Origin: QHVT01 sp036399015
Lineage (GTDB): Bacteria > Acidobacteriota > Thermoanaerobaculia > Gp7-AA8
Length of the DNA stretch: 64,000 bases
Assembly (NCBI GenBank): GCA_036399015.1
Contig: DASWNW010000095.1
Span: 1 to 64,000, forward strand
Reading direction: 5' to 3'
In this document: positions 25,646 through 33,242 of the stretch, piece by piece
Numbering within the stretch: the stretch's first letter is position 1
How the letters are laid out: every line of letters begins with the position of its first letter
Notes under the pieces: generated by a model
What the model was told of the DNA's origin: nothing
Seen by the model: only the letters and a program-made list of their open reading frames with translations
The model's database searches: none
Translations under genes and position numbers: made by a program

Positions 25646-25651
25646 AGCGCC

Positions 25652-27094
25652 GTGTCCGACTTCCGCACCTTCATCGACCTCGCCTCCGAACGCCTCGGCG
25701 GCAGCGTCCTCTACGCCAACGACGACTACTTCGCCGAGAAGGAGAACCTCCTCAAGGCGTCAAAGCCGGTCTGGAAAGAGCACGAGTACACCGACCGCGG
25801 CAAGTGGATGGACGGCTGGGAGAGCCGCCGCAAGCGCGTCCCCGGTCACGACTTTGCGATCGTGCGCCTCGGCCTGCGCGGCGTCGTGCGCGGCGTCGTC
25901 GTCGACACCGCGTTCTTCCGCGGCAACTACCCGGAGTCCTGCTCGCTCGAGGGCACGTCGATGCGCCCGGACGCGCCGGTGGAGGCGCTGCTCGAAGCCG
26001 CCTGGCGGCGGCTCCTCCCCCGCTCGCCGCTGCAGGGCGACAGCGAGAACGTCTTCGAGGTGAACGGCGGCGACGCCGTCACCCACCTCCGCTTCAACAT
26101 CTTCCCCGACGGCGGCGTGGCGCGCCTGCGCGTGCATGGGGAGGTGGTGCCGGAATGGCGGCTGGTGGGCGGGCTCGGGAACGAGATCGACCTCGCGGCC
26201 GTGGAGAACGGCGCGGACGTCCTGAACTGCAGCGACATGTTCTTCGGACCGAAGCACAACCTGATCATGCCGGGCCGCGCGCACAACATGAGCGACGGGT
26301 GGGAGACGCGCCGCCGGCGCGGGCCCGGACACGACTGGGTGATCGTGAAGCTCGCCACCGAGGGGCGCGTGCGGCGGATCGAGCTCGACACGAACTGGTT
26401 CAAGGGGAACTATCCGGACACCGCCTCGATCGAAGGCTCGCGGGACGGGGAGAACTGGACCGAGGTGCTGCCGCGCACGAAGCTGCAGGCGCACACGCGG
26501 CACTTCTTCCTCGAGGAGCTGGTGTCCGAGGGGCCGTTCACGCATCTGCGATTGAACGTCTACCCCGACGGGGGGGTGAGCCGGATGCGGGTGTGGGGCG
26601 TGGCAACCGACGACGGGCGGCACGCGGCGATCGTGCGGCGGGTGAACACGCTCTTCGACGCGGGGGAGCTGCGGCGCGTCTGCGGCTCGTCGCGCTGGGT
26701 GGAGTCGATGCTGAAGGGGCGGCCGTTCGCGTCGTGGGAGGCGCTGCTGGCGGCGGCGAACGAGAGCTGGACGTCCCTCGACGCAAAGGACTGGCTGGAG
26801 GCGTTCGCGGCGCATCCGCGGATCGGCGAGCGGAAGGCGGGCTGGTCGTCGCAGGAGCAGAGCGGCACGCGCGCCGCCTCCGAGGAGACGATGCAGCGGA
26901 TCGCCGACGGCAATCGCGCCTACGAGGAGAAGTTCGGCTTCATCTATCTCGTCTGCGCCACAGGACGCTCGGCAGGAGAGATGCTGGAGAACCTGACGGA
27001 GCGCCTGACGCACGACCGCGACGAGGAGCTGCGCATCGCGGCGGCGGAACAGGCGAAGATCATCGCGTTGCGACTGGAAAAGCTGGTGCTCTGA
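25652..27094 (+). CDS. Allantoicase fused to OHCU decarboxylase
   Basis: 480 aa joining two ureide enzymes. Residues ~1-325 are allantoicase (two related beta-sandwich halves, each with GWESRRKR or GWETRRRR, PGHD and FFRGNYPES or WFKGNYPDT), which cleaves allantoate to ureidoglycolate and urea. Residues ~325-480 are OHCU decarboxylase: FASWEALLAAANESW, the catalytic HPRIGERK and EEKFGFIYLVCATGRS, which forms S-allantoin. The frame is open without a break, so the fusion is real in this sequence. GTG start 6 bases from TACAGT. The uraH start overlaps the stop by one base (TGATG). Confidence 0.93.
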   Translation: MSDFRTFIDLASERLGGSVLYANDDYFAEKENLLKASKPVWKEHEYTDRGKWMDGWESRRKRVPGHDFAIVRLGLRGVVRGVVVDTAFFRGNYPESCSLEGTSMRPDAPVEALLEAAWRRLLPRSPLQGDSENVFEVNGGDAVTHLRFNIFPDGGVARLRVHGEVVPEWRLVGGLGNEIDLAAVENGADVLNCSDMFFGPKHNLIMPGRAHNMSDGWETRRRRGPGHDWVIVKLATEGRVRRIELDTNWFKGNYPDTASIEGSRDGENWTEVLPRTKLQAHTRHFFLEELVSEGPFTHLRLNVYPDGGVSRMRVWGVATDDGRHAAIVRRVNTLFDAGELRRVCGSSRWVESMLKGRPFASWEALLAAANESWTSLDAKDWLEAFAAHPRIGERKAGWSSQEQSGTRAASEETMQRIADGNRAYEEKFGFIYLVCATGRSAGEMLENLTERLTHDRDEELRIAAAEQAKIIALRLEKLVL

Positions 27095-27405
27095 TGGCCG
27101 GAATCACGACTCACGTGCTCGACACCGCGAAAGGCCGCCCCGCTGCCGGCGTCGCGGTCACGCTCTTCCTCGGCACGGACGTCCTCTTCGACGGCGAGAC
27201 CGACGCCGACGGCCGCGCACGCGTGCTGGACCATGACCGGGTGCAGAAGGGAACGTACCGGATCGTGTTCGACACCGGCGCGTACAACCCCGCCGGCTTC
27301 TTCCCCGAGGCGACGATCGTGTTCCGCGTGGACGACGTCGCGCAGCACTACCACGTGCCGCTGCTGCTGTCGCCGTTCGGGTACTCGACGTATCGCGGGT
27401 CTTGA
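27094..27405 (+). CDS. uraH: 5-hydroxyisourate hydrolase (transthyretin-like)
   Basis: 103 aa, normal length. Family signatures: ITTHVLDTAKGRPAAGV with the catalytic His at the start, an internal RVLDHDRV, and the C-terminal YHVPLLLSPFGYSTYRGS ending with the YRGS motif. It hydrolyses the product of urate oxidation to OHCU, which the C-terminal domain of the preceding gene decarboxylates. The coupled start (TGATG) matches this metabolic pairing. The stop lies at the edge of a large inverted repeat. Confidence 0.95.
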   Translation: MAGITTHVLDTAKGRPAAGVAVTLFLGTDVLFDGETDADGRARVLDHDRVQKGTYRIVFDTGAYNPAGFFPEATIVFRVDDVAQHYHVPLLLSPFGYSTYRGS

Positions 27406-27557
27406 GAGACGACCGGGGGGCCTCCGGCGGGCCGGCCGGGCCGGCTGCCCTGGTTGCCATAGGCTGGCCGCGCGCGTGCTGCAGTGAACGCGGTCCGTGC
27501 GAACGCAAACGCCGCCGGCCGGGCCGGCCCGCCGGAGGCCTCTCGTCGGTCTCTCAA
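27401..27557. repeat. Long inverted repeat between convergent genes
   Basis: Two ~47-base arms (27401-27447 and 27511-27557) pair imperfectly, with a perfect 19-bp core (27419-27437 with 27522-27540), around a 63-base middle. The arms contain the TGA stops of both convergent genes. It probably acts as a bidirectional terminator. It is not built from heptamers. Confidence 0.85.
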
Positions 27558-28849
27558 GCCCCGCGACGGCCGGCGAGGATCTTCACGAACGAGCGGCTGC
27601 GTAGTTCCTCCAGCGTCAGCCCAGTCGCGAGCGCCTCCTCCTCCGTCAGCGCGCCGCTGTTCATCCCCCTCAGAAAGTAGTTGAGCAGCCCCTGTCCGGT
27701 GGCGGCGTCGTCGAAGACGTCGCCCACGAGCGTGGCCTGGCCCGCCTTCTCCATGAAGTTGCGCAGGCGCTCGGTGGCAGCCGCGAGGCCGGAGAGGAAG
27801 AAGTCGTACACCGCGGCGTAGCGCGTCGGGAGCTGCGCGGGATGGAGGTCCCAGCCCTGATAGTAGGCGTGCACGAGCGAGTGGCGGACGTGCTGGACGT
27901 GCAGCCGCCAGGCGCGGTGGATCGTGTCGCGGTCGCCGATCGGCAGGATGTTCGTGGCGCCGTCGGACAGCCACAGCCCGGTGCCGGCGTAGGCGACCTG
28001 CATCATGTGCCGCGCGAAGTCGCAGGCGGGATGGTCCATGCGCTGCTCGGCCGCGGTGATGTTGCAGCTCGCGGTGTAGTCGTACGTCCCGAAGTGGGCG
28101 GCCACGGCGCGTCCGCGGGCGGCGTCGAGGAAGCGCGGCAGGTTCGACTCGCCATTCTCCGCGAGGATCGACTGCGTCGTCTCGATCATGAACTCGAGCC
28201 GGAGCGTGTTCGGCGCGAGGCCGAGGCGGGGCTCGAGCTGGTCGAAAACATCGGCGAGGAGCGTGACCTGCTCGGGAAGCTGGATCTTCGGCAGCGTCAC
28301 CACGAAGTTCGACGGGAGTGCACCGCCGGTGGCTTGGGTGAGCGTGGTCAGCACGATGTCCATCGTCCGCAGGCCGCGCCGCATCAGCTCCTGCGTGAAC
28401 GGCTTGATGCGGATGCCGATGAACGGCGGCAGCGTGCCGTCCTGCATGCCGGCGGCGAGCTCGCGGGCGACGATCTCCGCCTGCCGGTCCTCCTCCTCGT
28501 CGGGGCGGTTGCCGTAGCCGTCCTCGAAGTCGACGCGGAAGTCCTCGACCGGCTCGCGCGCGAGCTTCTCCACGACGCGCTGCCAGACCGTCTCGGCGCG
28601 CGAGTCGTCGACGCCGATGGCGCGGGCGAAGACGAACGGGTCGACGCCCTGCTCGTCGAGGATGCGCACCGCCTTCTCGCCGAGTTTGCGGGTCGTGTCG
28701 CTCTTGAAGAGATGCGCGCCGCCGTAGACGGTGTGCACCGGCTGCCGCTCGCCGGCCGAGCCGGGGAAACGGCGCATGAACGGCACGAGCGCCCGCTCCA
28801 GCGGGGCGGCCATGGTCTGCAGTTCGTCGGAAGAAAAGCTGGTCGCCAT
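27554..28849 (-). CDS. DUF6986-type aldolase/citrate-lyase-like enzyme
   Basis: 431 aa, preceded by AAGGAG 7 bases before the ATG. The fold is that of the HpcH/HpaI and malate-synthase-like barrels: VDFEDGYGNRPDEEED, IGIRIKPF, LPKIQLPEQV, LEFMIETTQSIL (metal-binding Glu) and HFGTYDYTASCNI (with a metal-binding Asp). Related actinobacterial proteins lie near ureide genes. Here it faces uraH, so acting on glyoxylate or a related 2-oxo acid from ureidoglycolate is a reasonable guess, not shown by the sequence. Confidence 0.75.
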   Translation of the reverse strand: MATSFSSDELQTMAAPLERALVPFMRRFPGSAGERQPVHTVYGGAHLFKSDTTRKLGEKAVRILDEQGVDPFVFARAIGVDDSRAETVWQRVVEKLAREPVEDFRVDFEDGYGNRPDEEEDRQAEIVARELAAGMQDGTLPPFIGIRIKPFTQELMRRGLRTMDIVLTTLTQATGGALPSNFVVTLPKIQLPEQVTLLADVFDQLEPRLGLAPNTLRLEFMIETTQSILAENGESNLPRFLDAARGRAVAAHFGTYDYTASCNITAAEQRMDHPACDFARHMMQVAYAGTGLWLSDGATNILPIGDRDTIHRAWRLHVQHVRHSLVHAYYQGWDLHPAQLPTRYAAVYDFFLSGLAAATERLRNFMEKAGQATLVGDVFDDAATGQGLLNYFLRGMNSGALTEEEALATGLTLEELRSRSFVKILAGRRGA

Positions 28850-28888
28850 GGAGGCTCCTTGTACGACACGAGCGGCGTGCGAGCAAGG

Positions 28889-28894
28889 TACACT
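28889..28894 (+). promoter_or_regulatory. -10 TACACT (first sulfatase-like gene)
   Basis: TACACT, then TCGCCGCC (8 bases), then GTG. The same eight bases follow the -10 of the next paralogue. Confidence 0.5.
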
Positions 28895-28902
28895 TCGCCG
28901 CC

Positions 28903-30627
28903 GTGGCCGTCCCCCAGCGCACGACCCACGGACGTGCCTTCCGTGTCCGCCTCCTCCCGCACCTCCTCTTCTTCCTCCTGGTGTGGCCGCTGGCCTGCGT
29001 CGGCCTCGGCGTCGTGTTCCTGAAGGAGCAGCCGCTCACCGGCGTCCTCGACTTCAAGGCGAGCTTCGCCGGCATGGCGGGCGGGACGCTCGAGCTGCTC
29101 CCGGAGCTGCTGCAGCTCGGCCTCCTGACAGGACTCGTGTCGGCGCTCTTCTTCGCGTTCGCGCGCGTGGAGACGGGACGGGTGGCGCTCTGGCTGGAGC
29201 CGCTGGCGGCGCTCGTCGCCATCACGGCCGGCTTCTCGATGGAGCTGCCGGCGCTGCTCCGGCATCCGCTGCTGATGCCGGTCCGCCCGCTGCCGGTCGT
29301 CGCCGCGCAGCTCGCGGTCCTGCTGGCGGCGCTCGCGATCGCCGCAGTGGGTCCGAGGCGCCGCGTCATTCCGGCCGCGCTCCTCTTTATTGTCGCGTGG
29401 GGCGTGGCTGTCACACCGCACGCCGGACAGGAACGCACGGCGCCGCGCGACTCGGTCTTCATCCTCGGGCTCGACTCGCTGTCGCAGAGCGACCCGCTCG
29501 ATCCGCTCCGCCGCGTCGTCGCAGAGTCGAACGGCACCTGGTATCAGCATCCGGTCACGCCGGGGCTGCTGACGAACAGCGTCTGGACGGCGATCGTGCA
29601 GCACCGGCACGCGCACGAGACCGGCGTCTTCCTCACGTATCAACTGCCGGACTGGAAACGGTCGCCGTACCAGCTCGTGAGCGAGGGGAAGCGGCGGGGC
29701 TTCGAGACGTGGAGCTTCTTCTCCGACCAGTTCACGACGCACATCGGCTCGATGGCCGGATTCGACGTCGACCGCAGCGGGCCGGTGGGCTGGCTGCAAC
29801 TCGCGACGGCGGCGGTGAAGGAGATGCACATCCTCGCGCCCGTGCTCCTGCCGCGGCTTCCGCGGCTGCCGCTCGCGCGGACGCCGCGCAATCAGTCGGG
29901 CACGTTCGGGTTCCGCCTGGCCACGGAGCTGCGCGACTTCTTCACCGCTGGCAGGCGGGACGCGAAGATCCTCTCCATCGGCCACGTCGACTATCTGCAT
30001 CAGCCGGCGTATCCGGCGATGTCCGACCTGACGCCCGCCGAGCGGGGGCGGGTGCGGCGGGCGCGGGTGGAGGCGATCCGCGATCTCTCGCTGCACTGGC
30101 AGTACCCGGAGTGGGAGGGCGAGCCGCTCGGGATTTACGCCTGGAAGATCGCGCGCCTGCAGCAGGAGGTGGCCAAGGCGATGCGCGACAGCGGCGCGTC
30201 CGACCCCGCGCGCCGCAACCGCATCATCCTCCTCTCCGACCATGGCAACCGGAAGGAGATCGCCGCCACCGACTTCGCGCGGCAGCGCTATTACAAGGTG
30301 CTGTTCGCGACGATCGGCATCCCGGGTGGCGACCCGCGGAGGCCGCTCTCGCTCCTCGACATCCCGCTGCTCCTCGGCTGGCCCGATCCGTCGCGGCCCG
30401 GCCCCGCCGACCTCGTCGTGGAGTACGTCAACAACGAGTCGCCGAAGGAGTGGAAGGTGATGATGGAGAGCGCGGTGCTGGCGAAGAACGGAGCGGTGCT
30501 GCTCGACCCACGGATCACGGCGGCGGTCGGGCAGCGGCTGCTCGCCTACCGACCGCACTCCGGCGTGCGCGCGTACGTGAAGGTGCCGGCGGTGCCGACG
30601 GAGTTGACGCTGCAGGCCGCGAGGTAA
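28903..30627 (+). CDS. Membrane sulfatase/alkaline-phosphatase-fold protein, paralogue 1
   Basis: 574 aa. About five hydrophobic spans fill residues ~15-170 (LLPHLLFFLLVWPLACVGLG, VIPAALLFIVAWGVAV). The rest is an alkaline-phosphatase-superfamily domain on the far side of the membrane: DSVFILGLDSLSQSDP (metal Asp), a Thr/Ser nucleophile region LLTNSVWTAIVQHRHAHETG, and IILLSDHGNRKE (metal Asp-His). The plan resembles membrane lipid or glycan phosphoethanolamine/phosphoglycerol transferases and sulfatases, but the substrate cannot be read. It is one of two tandem paralogues. Confidence 0.78.
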   Translation: MAVPQRTTHGRAFRVRLLPHLLFFLLVWPLACVGLGVVFLKEQPLTGVLDFKASFAGMAGGTLELLPELLQLGLLTGLVSALFFAFARVETGRVALWLEPLAALVAITAGFSMELPALLRHPLLMPVRPLPVVAAQLAVLLAALAIAAVGPRRRVIPAALLFIVAWGVAVTPHAGQERTAPRDSVFILGLDSLSQSDPLDPLRRVVAESNGTWYQHPVTPGLLTNSVWTAIVQHRHAHETGVFLTYQLPDWKRSPYQLVSEGKRRGFETWSFFSDQFTTHIGSMAGFDVDRSGPVGWLQLATAAVKEMHILAPVLLPRLPRLPLARTPRNQSGTFGFRLATELRDFFTAGRRDAKILSIGHVDYLHQPAYPAMSDLTPAERGRVRRARVEAIRDLSLHWQYPEWEGEPLGIYAWKIARLQQEVAKAMRDSGASDPARRNRIILLSDHGNRKEIAATDFARQRYYKVLFATIGIPGGDPRRPLSLLDIPLLLGWPDPSRPGPADLVVEYVNNESPKEWKVMMESAVLAKNGAVLLDPRITAAVGQRLLAYRPHSGVRAYVKVPAVPTELTLQAAR

Positions 30628-30630
30628 ACT
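30625..30630 (+). promoter_or_regulatory. -10 TAAACT overlapping upstream stop codon
   Basis: The TAA stop of the first paralogue is the first half of the -10 box; TCGCCGCC and GTG follow as in the first copy. Confidence 0.5.
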
Positions 30631-30638
30631 TCGCCGCC

Positions 30639-32360
30639 GTGACCTCAGTCGAGCGGCGGCCATTCGCGACAGCACTCCGGGCCCGGCTCCTGCCGCACCT
30701 CGCGTTCTTCATTCTGGGATGGCCGCTCCTCGCGATTGCCCTGGGAGTGGCCTTCCTCAAGGAACAGCCGATCACGCTGGTACTGGCGTGGCAGACGGCG
30801 CTGGCGGGGATCAGCGCCGGCGCCATGAACCTGGTGCCGGAGCTGCTGGTCCTCGGCCTCATCGCCGGCCTCACAGGGGCGCTGGCGTTCGCGGCGGTCG
30901 ATCGCACGGCGACCCGATGGACGTGGCTCGAGCCGGTAGCGGTGCTCTTCGCCATCGTCGGCGGCTTCGCCATGGAGCTGCCGGCGCTGCTCCGCCATCC
31001 GATGCTCATGCCGTTGCGGCCGGTCCCGGTGTGGATAGCGCAGGTGCTGGTGCCGCTGATCGCGCTCGTGCTCGCGCTGGCGGGAGGCAAACGTCTTCCG
31101 CGCGTGGCGGCGGTGGCTGCCGTCTTCTTCCTGGCCTGGGGCGTCACCCTCACGCCGCACCTCGGCTCGCGACGCGTGGCGCCGCGCGACTCCGTCTTCA
31201 TCCTCGGGCTCGACTCGCTGTCGCAGAGCGATCCGCTCGCGCCGCTGCGCCAGACGGTCGCGGGAGCGAACGGCACCTGGTACGAGCATGCGGTGACGCC
31301 GGGCCTCCTGACGAACAGCGTCTGGGTCGCGCTGTTCCAGCACCGTCATCCGCACGAGACCGGCGTCTTCCTCACCTACCAGCGTCCGGACTGGAAGCGC
31401 TCCCCCTACCAGCTCGTGAGCGAGGGGAAGCGGCGCGGCTTCGAGACGTGGAGCTTCTTCTCCGATCAGTTCACCACGCACGTCGGTGCGCACGGCGGCT
31501 TCGACGTGAACCGCAGCGGACCGGTGGGCTGGCTGCAGCTCGCCACCGCGTCGATGAAGGAGAGCCACATCCTCGGGCCGGTGCTGCTGCCGCGGCTCCC
31601 GCGCATCCCGCTCGCCCGGACGCCGCGCAACCAGTCAGGCACGTTCGGCTACCGGCTCTCCGCCGAGCTGCACGGCTTCTTCACCGCCGGGTCGCGCGAC
31701 TCGAAGATCTTCGCCGTCGGCCACGTCGACTACCTGCACCAGCCGGGGTATCCCGGCATGTCCGACCTGACGCCGCACGAGCGGGGGCGCGTGCGGCGCG
31801 CGCCGGTCGACAAGATCTGGGACCTCTCGCTGCACTGGCAGTACCCCGACTTCGAGGGGGAGCCGCTCGGGATTTACGCCTGGAAGATCGCGCGCCTGCA
31901 GCGCTTCGTCAGCGACGCGCTCCGCGAGAGCGGGGCCGCCGACCCGGCGCGCCGCAACCGGATCATCCTCCTCTCCGATCACGGGAACCGGAAGGACGTG
32001 GGGCCGCAGGACTTCGCGCGGCAGCGCTACTACAAGGTGCTGCTGGCGACGATCGGCATCCCGCCCCGTAACCCGCGCATGCCGATCTCGCTACTCGACC
32101 TGCCGCTGCTCCTCGGCTGGCCCGATCCCTCGCGCCCCCACCCGGCCGCGCTCGTGGTCGAGTACGCGAACAACGAGAGCCTCGACGAGTGGCGCCGGAT
32201 GATGGAGACGGCGACCCTCACGCCGACCGGCGAGGTGATCCTCCAGCCGCGCGTGACCGCGGAGCTGGGGCGGCGGCTGCTCGCGTACCGGCCGCACTCG
32301 GGCGTGCAGGCGTATTTCCGCGTGCCGGTCGTGCCGACCGAGCTGACCCTCGGCCGCTAG
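30639..32360 (+). CDS. Membrane sulfatase/alkaline-phosphatase-fold protein, paralogue 2
   Basis: 573 aa, GTG start. It is highly similar to the preceding gene across its whole length: DSVFILGLDSLSQSDP, GKRRGFETWSFFSDQFTTH, LPRIPLARTPRNQSGTFGY, EPLGIYAWKIARLQ and IILLSDHGNRKD. The membrane part differs more (LRHPMLMPLRPVPVWIAQVL). This is a clear tandem duplication, including the leaderless promoter. It overlaps the convergent puuD by 4 bases at the stop. Both copies keep the presumed metal ligands, so both could be active. The substrate is unknown. Confidence 0.78.
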   Translation: MTSVERRPFATALRARLLPHLAFFILGWPLLAIALGVAFLKEQPITLVLAWQTALAGISAGAMNLVPELLVLGLIAGLTGALAFAAVDRTATRWTWLEPVAVLFAIVGGFAMELPALLRHPMLMPLRPVPVWIAQVLVPLIALVLALAGGKRLPRVAAVAAVFFLAWGVTLTPHLGSRRVAPRDSVFILGLDSLSQSDPLAPLRQTVAGANGTWYEHAVTPGLLTNSVWVALFQHRHPHETGVFLTYQRPDWKRSPYQLVSEGKRRGFETWSFFSDQFTTHVGAHGGFDVNRSGPVGWLQLATASMKESHILGPVLLPRLPRIPLARTPRNQSGTFGYRLSAELHGFFTAGSRDSKIFAVGHVDYLHQPGYPGMSDLTPHERGRVRRAPVDKIWDLSLHWQYPDFEGEPLGIYAWKIARLQRFVSDALRESGAADPARRNRIILLSDHGNRKDVGPQDFARQRYYKVLLATIGIPPRNPRMPISLLDLPLLLGWPDPSRPHPAALVVEYANNESLDEWRRMMETATLTPTGEVILQPRVTAELGRRLLAYRPHSGVQAYFRVPVVPTELTLGR

Positions 32361-33148
32361 TGCTTGCGCACAAAGTGCGCGATCACCCACCCCACGAGCG
32401 TCAGCACCGAGAGCACGACCCAGTTGTGCTGGTTGCCGTAGGTGGTGGTGGGGTAGTGATTGCTGATCATCATCAGCACCACCGGGATGACGATGTAGGT
32501 GTTGTGCTTGGAGCGGAACTTGGCGCGGTCGGCGAGGCGCTGGTCGGGCTCGCGCCCCTCGCGCACGGCGGCGACCATCCGCTTCTGCGCCGGGATGATG
32601 CGGTGCCAGACGTTGGCGGCCATGATCGTGCCGAGGACGGCGCCGACGTGCAGGAAGGCGGCGCGGTTGCTCATCACGCGCGGCAGCCACCAGGCCAGCG
32701 CGACGATCAGCGCAAACGAGATCGCGATCGCCACCGGTTCGTGCTTCGCCAGCGGCGAGAGCCACAGCAGGTCATAGACGATCCAGCCGGCGACGATCAC
32801 GCCGATCCCAATCGTGGCCGCGACCGCGAAGCCCGGCTTGCCCGGCTCGCCGTCGACCAGCAGCCCGCCCATGTAATAGACGAGGATGAGCAGCGGCATC
32901 CCGCTCAGCCAGGTCATCGCCGCCTCCCACCGGAACCAGTGCAGCGTGTGCTCCTGCGACGGCTTGCTGGTCTTGTTGACGACGTAGAAGCCGCCGCTGT
33001 GGACCATCCAGACCTGGTCGGGATCGGTGCTGTGGAAGCGGCGGTCGAGCCAGGTGAAGTAATACGTCGCGCCAACCCACATGATGCCGGAGAAGACGTG
33101 CGTCCAGCGGAAGACGAGGTTGAGCCACTCCTGAAGCGTGTAAGACAT
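32357..33148 (-). CDS. puuD: Membrane urate oxidase PuuD (no cytochrome domain)
   Basis: 263 aa with ~8 hydrophobic spans. The start, LQEWLNLVFRWTHVFSGIMW, has the heme-ligand-type His typical of PuuD; YYFTWLDRRFHSTDP, KHEPVAIAISFALIVALAWW, ANVWHRIIPAQKRMVAA and RSKHNTYIVIPVVLMMISNH also match. PuuD oxidises urate to HIU in the membrane. Known proteins often carry a C-terminal cytochrome c domain, which is absent here, so an external electron acceptor is needed. It lies downstream of xdhAB on the same strand, so xanthine to urate to HIU are linked. Confidence 0.88.
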   Translation of the reverse strand: MSYTLQEWLNLVFRWTHVFSGIMWVGATYYFTWLDRRFHSTDPDQVWMVHSGGFYVVNKTSKPSQEHTLHWFRWEAAMTWLSGMPLLILVYYMGGLLVDGEPGKPGFAVAATIGIGVIVAGWIVYDLLWLSPLAKHEPVAIAISFALIVALAWWLPRVMSNRAAFLHVGAVLGTIMAANVWHRIIPAQKRMVAAVREGREPDQRLADRAKFRSKHNTYIVIPVVLMMISNHYPTTTYGNQHNWVVLSVLTLVGWVIAHFVRKH

Positions 33149-33158
33149 GTGAAATGCA

Positions 33159-33242
33159 AATGAAGAATTTCGAATGAAGAATGAAGAACTGGAAAGCAGC
33201 CGCACCTCTTACTTCTTCATTCGAAATTTGAAATTCTTCATT
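33159..33242. repeat. Heptamer-armed hairpin B
   Basis: Left arm: AATGAAG, AATTTCG, AATGAAG, AATGAAG (33159-33186). Right arm: CTTCATT, CGAAATT, TGAAATT, CTTCATT (33215-33242). The middle is 28 bases. The unit is A+T-rich, unlike the genome. The xdhB stop lies in the right arm; the left arm starts 11 bases from the puuD ATG. Confidence 0.85.
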
